Assembly: GCA_947373775.1 (NCBI GenBank)
Contig: CANBZE010000175.1
Location: 1-5,107, forward strand
Direction of reading: 5' to 3'
DNA: 5,107 nt
Origin: Alphaproteobacteria bacterium
GTDB taxonomy: Bacteria; Pseudomonadota; Alphaproteobacteria; Micropepsales; Micropepsaceae
Made by a program: the position numbers and the translations under genes. The first letter of the stretch is position 1. Each line of letters begins with the position of its first letter. This document shows, piece by piece, positions 1 through 5,107 of the stretch. Below the pieces are notes generated by a model. That model ran no database searches and was not told the DNA's origin. It was given only the letters and a program-made list of their open reading frames with translations.

Positions 1-1
1 G

Positions 2-1201
2 ATGACTGGTACCGGCGGGCGCGCCTGGCTGACGCTGGGGTTGATGAGCGCCCTGTTCTTCATCATCACCGCCACGACCTATGCCTCACTGGGCCTGGCC
101 TTGCCCGCCATGGTCGCCGAGCTGCACTGGAGCTGGACCGAGGCCGGCACGGGCTTTGGCCTGCTCGGCCTGTTCAATGGCATCACCAGCGCCGTGCCCG
201 CCAGCTTGATCCGCCGCTTCGGCGCCCGCGCCTGCCTGCTGGCAGGATCGGTGGTGATGGGGCTGGCCTTCCTTTGCCTGGCTCGCACCGACGGCTTGAT
301 CATGTATTTCGCCGGCGCCTCGCTGGCGGGGCTGGGCTTCACCCTGCTGGATTCGGTGCCCGGCACTTATCTGTTGTCGCGGCTTTTTGCGCGGCCGTCC
401 TTTTCCATCGGGCTGTTCTTCACCATCGGCGGGCTGGGCGGCGTGGCCGGGCCGCTGCTGTTCCTGCTGGTCACGGGCCACAACCCCTCGGCCTGGCGCG
501 AATACTGGATGATCGCCGGCGGACTGGTGGTGCTGACCGGGATCGCGGCGGCATTTCTGGTGGATGCCAAAACCAATATCGGGGCGAAGGCTGAAGAAGA
601 CCCCGACATCTCCACCGAAAGCTGGACCCTGCGCGATGCGCTGCAGACCCGCCAATTCTGGATCATCGCCGCCGCCTATGCCGCCTTCCTGTTCTGCGGC
701 ATCACCGCCAACACCGTATCGGTGGCGCACCTGACCCAGAATGGCGTTGGGGCGGCCATTGCCATCTCGATGCTCAGTGTGGAAGGGTTGCTGAATTCGG
801 CGGCGCGGCTGGCGGGCGGCATCCTGACCCGCTTCGTCAATGCCAAGATCTTGCTGGCGGTCTCGCTGGGCTTTCTGATCGCCGGCCTGCTGGCGCTGGG
901 CACGGCGCGCGATGTGCCGATGATGCTGGTCTATGCCGCGGGCATCGGCATCGGTTACGGCCTGACCTTCTTCGCGGCCACCATTCTGCTGCTGGATTAT
1001 TTTGGGCGCGGGCCCTACCTCGAGCTGTTCTCCACCGTCAACCTGATCGCCACCACCGGCGCGGTGGCGCCCACCTTGGCGGGCCTGACCCGCGATCACA
1101 CCGGCAGCTTCATGCCCTTCTTCATCGCGCTTTCGATTGCCGTGGCGCTGGTCATGCTGGCAGTGGCGACCATGCGGCCGCCGCACCGGAGCGGGGCATG
1201 A
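2..1201 (+). CDS. MFS transporter, 12 transmembrane helices, resembling the oxalate/formate antiporter (monocarboxylate) branch
   Basis: This 399-residue inner-membrane protein has the hydrophobicity pattern of a Major Facilitator Superfamily carrier. Six helices lie at about residues 11-35, 50-70, 77-96, 99-125, 135-158 and 168-187. A polar cytoplasmic loop follows (188-217, rich in E, D and K), then six more helices between about 218 and 390. The loop between helices 2 and 3 carries a degenerate MFS motif A (LIRRFGARACLLAG, residues 69-82); the usual Asp is replaced. The stretch WTLRDALQTRQFW (208-220) before helix 7 is typical of the oxalate/formate antiporter and monocarboxylate carriers. 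The ATG at position 2 leaves a short 10-residue N-terminal tail before helix 1, so the protein looks complete, although an earlier start outside the window cannot be excluded. Its stop overlaps the start of the monooxygenase by 4 nt, so the two are co-translated. Substrate and direction are unknown; a small organic acid or heterocycle is plausible. It is not a RutG/uracil-permease (NCS2) type protein. Confidence 0.9.
   Translation: MTGTGGRAWLTLGLMSALFFIITATTYASLGLALPAMVAELHWSWTEAGTGFGLLGLFNGITSAVPASLIRRFGARACLLAGSVVMGLAFLCLARTDGLIMYFAGASLAGLGFTLLDSVPGTYLLSRLFARPSFSIGLFFTIGGLGGVAGPLLFLLVTGHNPSAWREYWMIAGGLVVLTGIAAAFLVDAKTNIGAKAEEDPDISTESWTLRDALQTRQFWIIAAAYAAFLFCGITANTVSVAHLTQNGVGAAIAISMLSVEGLLNSAARLAGGILTRFVNAKILLAVSLGFLIAGLLALGTARDVPMMLVYAAGIGIGYGLTFFAATILLLDYFGRGPYLELFSTVNLIATTGAVAPTLAGLTRDHTGSFMPFFIALSIAVALVMLAVATMRPPHRSGA
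1188..1191 (+). promoter_or_regulatory. Shine-Dalgarno GGAG for the RutA-like monooxygenase
   Basis: GGAG lies 6 nt upstream of the ATG at 1198, inside the last codons of the MFS gene. The good spacing, the ATGA stop/start overlap and the family-typical N-terminus (MKEFGVFLPI) all support 1198 as the true start. Confidence 0.65.
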
Positions 1202-2229
1202 AAGAATTCGGCGTGTTTCTACCAATCGCCAACGGTGGGTGGATCGTCAGCCGCAACACCCCCGTGCTGGATGGCGGCTGGGCCCAAAACCGCGAGGCCG
1301 CGCTGCTGGCGGAAAGCCAAGGCCTGGATTTTGTCATGGCGATGGGCAAGTGGCGTGGCTTTGGCGGGGAGACCGGCCATTGGGGCCACAGCCTGGAAGC
1401 CGTCACCATGCTGGCGGGGATTGCCGCGATCACCAGCCGTGTGAAAGTCTGGGCGACCTTGCATGCCATCCTGCACAATCCGGCGGTGGCGGCGAAAATG
1501 ATCGCCACCCTGGACCACATCTCGGGCGGCCGGGCCGGGCTCAACATCGTGGCGGGCGCCTACCGCGGCGAATTCGAGCAGATGGATGCCTGGGACGCGT
1601 CGCTGGACCATGATGCGCGTTACGACCTGACCGAGGAATGGACCAAGATCGTCAAGCGGCTTTGGGTTGAACCCAGTGTGACCTTCAAAGGCAAGTATTT
1701 CGATTTCCAGAATTGCGTCAGTGAACCCAAGCCGCTGCATGCCCCGTTCCTGATCTGCGCTGGCCAATCCCAGCGGGGTTTTGAATTTTCGGTGCGCGAA
1801 GCCGATGGCTGTTTCATCGGCGGCCGCGACGAGGCCGAAATTCGCGAGGCCTCGCGCCGGGCCAAGGCGCTGGCGGCGGAACTGGGCAAGCCGATCCGGA
1901 CTTATTGCATGATGACCGTGATCACCGCCCCCACCGATGCCGAAGCCGAAGCCCGGGCGCAGAAGTACCGCGATGGGCTGGACGAGGGCGCCGTGCTGGG
2001 CATGCTGCAAAGCTATGGGGTACAGGGAAATGCCATGGCGGCGCGGGCGCAGGGCGCCTTCATGACCCAGTCAGCGGTCGGCGCGCCCGCCACCTGCGCG
2101 GCCAAGATCGAAGCTTTCCTGAAGGACTGCGAGATCGACGGGCTGATGTTCATCTTTGATGATTATGCGGAAGGTCTGCGCATCACCGGCCGCGAGATCC
2201 TGCCTGCGCTGCGCAAGGCTTTCGCATGA
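1198..2229 (+). CDS. LLM-class flavin-dependent monooxygenase, RutA-like
   Basis: A 343-residue cytoplasmic enzyme of the bacterial luciferase-like TIM-barrel family (group C flavin monooxygenases), which use FMNH2 and O2. Against E. coli RutA as I remember it (363-residue numbering, no alignment run), the two proteins correspond almost throughout. The N-terminus GVFLPIANGGW matches GVFVPIGNNGW, and the RGFGG, HISGGR, ICAGQS and IFDDY segments each have counterparts. FMN-binding positions are kept: G50-K51, N116, E125, R141-Y142 and S191 (RutA 49-50, 115, 124, 140-141, 190). The oxygen-pocket Thr and Asn that support flavin-N5-peroxide chemistry in RutA are present as T87 and N116. The segment after N116 differs: AGAYRGEFEQ where RutA has TGWQKPEYEQ, so the Trp near the active site is lost. 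The C-terminus is also about 20 residues shorter. RutA opens the uracil ring; amide or ureide cleavage is the natural guess here, on an unknown substrate. A flavin reductase partner is needed and none is in the window. It overlaps both neighbours by 4 nt. Confidence 0.92.
   Translation: MKEFGVFLPIANGGWIVSRNTPVLDGGWAQNREAALLAESQGLDFVMAMGKWRGFGGETGHWGHSLEAVTMLAGIAAITSRVKVWATLHAILHNPAVAAKMIATLDHISGGRAGLNIVAGAYRGEFEQMDAWDASLDHDARYDLTEEWTKIVKRLWVEPSVTFKGKYFDFQNCVSEPKPLHAPFLICAGQSQRGFEFSVREADGCFIGGRDEAEIREASRRAKALAAELGKPIRTYCMMTVITAPTDAEAEARAQKYRDGLDEGAVLGMLQSYGVQGNAMAARAQGAFMTQSAVGAPATCAAKIEAFLKDCEIDGLMFIFDDYAEGLRITGREILPALRKAFA
2215..2218 (+). promoter_or_regulatory. Shine-Dalgarno-like AAGG for the cysteine hydrolase
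   Basis: AAGG sits 7 nt before the ATG at 2226, within the end of the monooxygenase gene. Together with the ATGA overlap it fixes the start, and the predicted protein then begins just before the first core strand (TALLVIDCQ), as is usual for the family. Confidence 0.5.
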
Positions 2230-2783
2230 CGGCGGACCGTACTGCGCTGCTGGTGATCGATTGCCAGGTGGATTTCGGCAGTCCCGAGGGCGAGATGGCG
2301 CGCCGCGGCATGGACATGACCGCGCCGCAAGCCGCATTGGCCAAAGCCGAAAGCCTGGTGGAGGCCGCGCGCGCCGCCGGCGTCAAAGTTATCTTCGTGC
2401 GGCTGCTGACACAGCCGGGCGGCGATGAAGCGCTGTGCGTTGAAGGCACAAGCGGCGCCGGCTTCATCGGGCCGCAGCCGCAAGCTGGTGAAGCCGTGGT
2501 GTCCAAGACCCGCTACAGCGCCTTCGCCCGCACCGGTCTGGCCGAACAGCTGCAAGCCGCAGGGGTGATCTCCTTGGTGCTGGCCGGCCTGACCACCGAA
2601 TGCTGCGTGGCATCTTCGGCCTGGGACGGATTCGAGCGCGACTTTCATATCGTCATCGCGTCGGATGCCTGCGCCGCTTATGAGCCGGACCTCCACCGCC
2701 ATGCCCTGCAGGCGCTGGAAATGAGCGGGGCGACCATCGCCAGCAGCGCCGCCGTGACGGCTGGTTGGAAGAAATCCCTTTAA
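2226..2783 (+). CDS. Isochorismatase-family cysteine hydrolase, RutB-type amidohydrolase candidate
   Basis: A 185-residue cytoplasmic hydrolase with the Rossmann-like isochorismatase fold. The catalytic Asp-Lys-Cys triad is visible. D12 lies in LLVIDCQVDF, K94 in VVSKTRYSAF, and C127 in the nucleophile-elbow motif GLTTECCVASSAWDGF (corresponding to GIATNVCVESTLRDGF in RutB). These match RutB D24, K133 and C166 by motif. C126 directly precedes the nucleophile. The nicotinamidase metal-site motif is not seen, so nicotinamidase is less likely. The protein is shorter than RutB (about 230 residues), lacking its N-terminal extension and a loop between the first strand and the Lys. Family members cleave C-N bonds in ureidoacrylate, N-carbamoylsarcosine, biuret or maleamate, or the vinyl ether of isochorismate; sequence alone does not choose among them. 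Co-translation right after a RutA-like oxygenase argues that it hydrolyses that enzyme's ring-opened amide or ureido product. It is the last gene of the operon; no clear intrinsic terminator follows. Confidence 0.9.
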   Translation: MTADRTALLVIDCQVDFGSPEGEMARRGMDMTAPQAALAKAESLVEAARAAGVKVIFVRLLTQPGGDEALCVEGTSGAGFIGPQPQAGEAVVSKTRYSAFARTGLAEQLQAAGVISLVLAGLTTECCVASSAWDGFERDFHIVIASDACAAYEPDLHRHALQALEMSGATIASSAAVTAGWKKSL

Positions 2784-2809
2784 GAACAATTCACTAGCCA
2801 AAATGAGAG

Positions 2810-2830
2810 CCCACAAGTATCACTTGTTGG
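2810..2830. promoter_or_regulatory. Imperfect palindrome upstream of the TonB-dependent receptor, possible operator
   Basis: The core ACAAGT-ATC-ACTTGT (2813-2827) is a perfect 6-bp inverted repeat with a 3-nt spacer. It extends outward through one mismatch (C2812/T2828) to further pairs CC/GG, giving 9-nt arms with 8 of 9 positions paired. It lies 27 nt after the hydrolase stop and 58 nt before the receptor start. It is AT-rich with no following T-run, so it looks more like a dimeric repressor or activator site than a rho-independent terminator. The cognate regulator is not in the window and the site does not match the E. coli RutR consensus I remember (TTGACCA-NN-TGGTCAA). Confidence 0.4.
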
Positions 2831-2835
2831 ACAAA

Positions 2836-2852
2836 GTAACGTAAAATGTTAC
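2836..2852 (+). promoter_or_regulatory. Second inverted repeat overlapping a -10-like TAAAAT, possible promoter/operator
   Basis: GTAACGT-AAA-ATGTTAC is an inverted repeat with 7-nt arms, a single G/T mismatch and a 3-nt spacer. TAAAAT (2842-2847) inside it matches the sigma-70 -10 box at 5 of 6 positions, about 40 nt before the receptor start. No good -35 sits at 16-18 nt; TTG triplets at 2824 and 2827 are 12 and 9 nt from the -10, which is short for E. coli but nearer to the short spacing described for Caulobacter sigma-73 promoters. The centre is 24 bp from that of the first palindrome. The region is clearly AT-richer than the coding sequence around it, which fits a promoter for the receptor gene. 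Confidence 0.35.
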
Positions 2853-2876
2853 ATGGCATTTCGGCCGGGAATGACT

Positions 2877-2891
2877 ATGTACGCGCCATGA
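2877..2891 (+). other. Possible minimal leader ORF (MYAP-stop) overlapping the receptor start
   Basis: An ATG at 2877 has GGGA (2867-2870) 6 nt upstream, better spaced than for the receptor ATG at 2888. It reads four codons and stops at TGA 2889-2891, which overlaps the receptor start as ATGA. The same frame is open from ATGs at 2853 and 2871. It could feed ribosomes to the receptor start by coupling, or be chance; it is too short for codon statistics. Confidence 0.15.
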
Positions 2892-5107
2892 GAATGAGAC
2901 TGATTGTTTGGGCGGGGCTCGCCGCGTTGGCGGCTACCGTTCCGGCGCGTGCCCAAAGCTTAGAGAAGGACGTGGAATCGGTCACCGTCACCGGCGATCC
3001 CGTGCATCTGTTGCAGGCCGGCGCCAGCACCGCCGCCTTCGGGCTGGACAAGCCGCTGATCGAAACCCCGCGTGCCGTCACCCTGGTCAGCGACACCACC
3101 GTGGCGCGCTATGGCATCACCGGCGTCAACGACCTGACCGCCATCACGCCATCGGCCTACACCGCCAGTTACTATGGCGTCGAAGGCGCGGTGTCGCTGC
3201 GCGGCACCCTGGCCGAGAATTATTTCCGCGGCTTCAAGCGGGCCGAGAACCGCGGCACTTATTCCACGCCGCTTAGCGATGCGGCCGGGATCGAGATCCT
3301 GCGCGGGCCGCCATCGCCCATCTATGGCGCGGGCAAAGTCGGCGGCCTGGTCAACTTCATCCCCAAATCCACCGCCGCCAGTGACGCGCTGGGCGGCGAG
3401 GCCACCGTGACCTATGGCAGCTATTCCAAGCGCAATGCCACGGCGCAACTCAGCGTGCCGGTGGCGCTGGGCACTGCGGGCGGCGGGGTGCATGTCTATG
3501 GCGAGCTGGACGACAGTTACAGCTTCTATCGCGGCATCCATCTTAGCCACCAGCTGGTGGAATTGTCCGGCAACCTGGCGGACGGCGATTGGTCCTTCGC
3601 CGCCGACTATATGTATTATCACTCCAATGGCGACGTGCAGACGCCGGGCTGGAACCGGCTGACCCAGGCGCTGATCGACAACGGCACCTACATCACCGGC
3701 CGCAATACCTCGCTGAAGGATGCTGACGGCAATGGCCGGCTGACCCTGAACGAGCTGGGCGGCAATCCCTATACCTTCGATCCCCGCTTCGCGGCGCTGG
3801 CCTGCGCGGGATGCAACGACGCCGCGCACAAGCTGGACGGCGGCGTGGGCACCACCACCCTGGATCCGCGCACCGCCTATATCGCCAGGGGCGTGGATTT
3901 CTCCAACACCGCCACGCATACCGCTGTCCTGGAAGCGGCCAAGGCCCTGGGTGAGGGCCAAAGCCTGCGCCTGCAGCTGTTTGGCGATACGCTGGAGAAT
4001 GACCGCTTTGTCTCTTACGGCTTTCCCGGTTCCTACCGCACCCAGATCGGCGAGGCGCGACTGCGCTATGACATCAAGCGCGATTTCGGCCTGCTGAAAA
4101 CCCAGACCGTGGCGGGCGGCTCCTACCGCACCGTTCACGCCATCGGCAAAGAGAGCTTCAACAGCGGCGTCATCGCCCTGGACCGGCGCGATATTTCCCA
4201 AGGCCCCGCCGCCAACGACATCATCGACTCGCCGTTCAACGTCGATCCGGCCGGTGCCGTGGGCCTGGGTTGGGAAAATGACGTCCGCACCAACACATCC
4301 GATGCCGGTGCGTTCGCCACCAGCGATCTTGTCTGGGACGACAGTCTCGACCTGACGGTGGGGGGCCGCTACGACGATTACACCGTGCGCTCGGTGGATG
4401 CCGGGGTGCTGGCCTATGAGCCGGGATCGGGGCGCGGCCATGATGGGCGTTTCACCTGGTCGGCCTCGCTATCTTACAAAACGCCGTGGGGGCTGGTGCC
4501 CTATGTCACCAGCGCCAAGTCGTCGGCGCTGGAGATCGGCCAGGCGTCACAGGTTTCCACCAGTCTGCTGGCAGGCAATGCCTGGCTGTCTAACAGTTTC
4601 CTCAACGAAGCCGGCGTGAAGTTCACCGCCCTGGACGATCATCTGCAAGGCAGCCTGGACTGGTATGTCCAGAACCGGACCCAGCTGGTGCAGGGCGGCG
4701 GCGTCACCAATGTGCGCGGTACCCGCGCCAAGGGCGCCGAGCTGGAATTGCGCTATGTCGCAACGCCCAACCTCAGCATGACCCTGGCGGGCTCGCTGCA
4801 GCACACCACCATCAAGGGCCCGGACCGCAGCTTCTCCTATGTGCCGGCGCGCACCTATGGCGTGACCCCGCAGAACGGATTTGGCGGCAGCTATGTCGTG
4901 TTCGACTTTTCGAGCCTGCCGGGGCGCGGCGGCGATTATGAAGACTCCCTGGTGCCCCATGCCGTGATCAGTCCCTATCTCACCTGGACCAGCGATCCGC
5001 AAAGCTGGGGGGTATGGGGCGCGACTTTCGGCGGCACCTATGTCGGCCACACCCAGCAGACCGTGCCGGGGCCCATCGTCTATCCGTCTTATGTCACCAT
5101 GAACGCC
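2888..5107 (+). CDS. TonB-dependent outer-membrane receptor, siderophore-receptor-like, 3' end outside the window
   Basis: An open frame of 740 codons runs to the last base without a stop; the C-terminal barrel strands are missing. Residues 1-22 form a signal peptide (MRMR, hydrophobic core LIVWAGLAALAATV, cleavage after ARA before QS). A TonB box ESVTVTG lies at 30-36. The plug domain spans about 52-161, with IETPRAVTLVSD, YFRGFKR and the hallmark IEILRGPPSPIYGAGKVGGLVNF. Barrel strands follow from about 170 (TVTYGSYSKRNATAQLSVPV onward). The family imports siderophores, cobalamin, glycans or other scarce nutrients, driven by TonB-ExbBD; the plug looks like the ferric-siderophore clade, but sequence does not give the ligand. 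A long extracellular loop carries an EF-hand-like segment and a CxxC pair. ATG 2888 was chosen because it gives a compact signal peptide; ATG 2894 is equally compatible, while in-frame ATG 2846 would add an acidic extension and lies within an inverted repeat. It follows the operon after 104 nt, probably under its own promoter. Confidence 0.93.
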   Translation, partial: MRMRLIVWAGLAALAATVPARAQSLEKDVESVTVTGDPVHLLQAGASTAAFGLDKPLIETPRAVTLVSDTTVARYGITGVNDLTAITPSAYTASYYGVEGAVSLRGTLAENYFRGFKRAENRGTYSTPLSDAAGIEILRGPPSPIYGAGKVGGLVNFIPKSTAASDALGGEATVTYGSYSKRNATAQLSVPVALGTAGGGVHVYGELDDSYSFYRGIHLSHQLVELSGNLADGDWSFAADYMYYHSNGDVQTPGWNRLTQALIDNGTYITGRNTSLKDADGNGRLTLNELGGNPYTFDPRFAALACAGCNDAAHKLDGGVGTTTLDPRTAYIARGVDFSNTATHTAVLEAAKALGEGQSLRLQLFGDTLENDRFVSYGFPGSYRTQIGEARLRYDIKRDFGLLKTQTVAGGSYRTVHAIGKESFNSGVIALDRRDISQGPAANDIIDSPFNVDPAGAVGLGWENDVRTNTSDAGAFATSDLVWDDSLDLTVGGRYDDYTVRSVDAGVLAYEPGSGRGHDGRFTWSASLSYKTPWGLVPYVTSAKSSALEIGQASQVSTSLLAGNAWLSNSFLNEAGVKFTALDDHLQGSLDWYVQNRTQLVQGGGVTNVRGTRAKGAELELRYVATPNLSMTLAGSLQHTTIKGPDRSFSYVPARTYGVTPQNGFGGSYVVFDFSSLPGRGGDYEDSLVPHAVISPYLTWTSDPQSWGVWGATFGGTYVGHTQQTVPGPIVYPSYVTMNA
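3719..3754 (+). other. EF-hand-like calcium loop within the receptor
   Basis: Residues 278-289 of the receptor read DADGNGRLTLNE. This fits the 12-residue EF-hand loop rule: D at 1, D at 3, N at 5, G at 6, a hydrophobic residue at 8 and E at 12. It falls in a predicted extracellular loop between barrel strands, where external Ca2+ could rigidify the loop. No flanking helix pair is obvious, so a full EF-hand fold is not claimed. It may be a general trait of this receptor clade. Confidence 0.5.
3803..3814 (+). other. CxxC pair in the receptor extracellular loop
   Basis: C306 and C309 (CAGC) lie about 17 residues after the EF-hand-like loop and are the only cysteines in the visible receptor. 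In an exported protein they most likely form a disulfide that closes a small extracellular loop; metal binding is an alternative. Confidence 0.5.

Noticed and set aside
86..1225. Antisense open frame of about 379 codons opposite the MFS gene
   Set aside because: The product is rich in Q, R, G and H with no domain, typical of a shadow frame opposite a membrane protein gene; the sense frame is an unmistakable 12-helix transporter.
1198..2229. Bioluminescence luciferase alpha subunit
   Set aside because: The fold family is shared, but the N-terminal, ISGGR and ICAGQS motifs align with RutA-type monooxygenases, and there are no lux-type neighbours.
1198..2783. Calling the genes rutA and rutB outright
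   Set aside because: The hydrolase is shorter than RutB, the monooxygenase differs beside the active site, and no other rut gene or RutG-type permease accompanies them. A family-level call is what the sequence supports.
2810..2830. Rho-independent terminator for the upstream operon
   Set aside because: The stem is AT-rich and short, and the downstream sequence GGACAAAGTAAC lacks a T-run.
2846..2887. Upstream in-frame start for the receptor at ATG 2846
   Set aside because: It would add 14 residues including an Asp before the signal peptide, places the start codon within an inverted repeat next to the -10-like element, and has no Shine-Dalgarno upstream.
3803..3814. CxxC as a thioredoxin-like or haem-binding site
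   Set aside because: There is no CxxCH (the motif is followed by Asn) and no thioredoxin fold context; a structural disulfide in an outer-membrane protein loop is simpler.
2960..4441. Long antisense open frame (about 493 codons) opposite the receptor
   Set aside because: It is an out-of-frame mirror of a high-GC gene. The sense frame has clear signal peptide, TonB box, plug and barrel features, while the antisense product is low-complexity G/A/V/Q/R-rich with no recognisable domain.

Overview
This 5.1 kb window is GC-rich, densely coded, and has all genes on the + strand. Strong G/C preference at third codon positions, a large TonB-dependent receptor and start/stop-overlapping genes point to a Gram-negative proteobacterium. 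An alphaproteobacterium (Caulobacterales, Sphingomonadales or Rhizomicrobium-like) is my best guess; this is inference from style, not from a marker gene.

Layout: (i) 2-1201, a 12-helix MFS transporter; (ii) 1198-2229, a luciferase-like (LLM) flavin monooxygenase that closely resembles the pyrimidine oxygenase RutA; (iii) 2226-2783, an isochorismatase-fold cysteine hydrolase of the general type of RutB; (iv) 2784-2887, an AT-richer 104-nt intergenic region with two inverted repeats; (v) 2888-5107, a TonB-dependent outer-membrane receptor with signal peptide, TonB box, plug and most of the barrel, cut by the window end. It has no stop codon in the window but is open and continuous for 740 codons. 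Genes i-iii are joined by 4-nt ATGA overlaps and are almost certainly one translationally coupled operon. An identical ATGA at positions 2-5 suggests a further upstream gene may join the same way.

How the parts may work together (inference): the receptor would bring a scarce or bulky compound across the outer membrane and the MFS protein would move it or a product across the inner membrane. The RutA-like enzyme would oxidatively open an amide or ureide bond using reduced FMN and O2, and the hydrolase would cleave the resulting amide, carbamoyl or ureido intermediate. This mirrors the first two steps of the Rut uracil pathway. However, no rutC, rutD, rutE, rutF (flavin reductase), rutG or rutR is present in the window, and the transporter is not a RutG-type permease. 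The RutA-like protein keeps the flavin and oxygen-pocket residues but differs next to them. The locus is therefore best read as a candidate RutA/RutB-derived catabolic module for an unidentified substrate. No RNA genes, insertion sequences, CRISPR arrays or strong terminators were seen.
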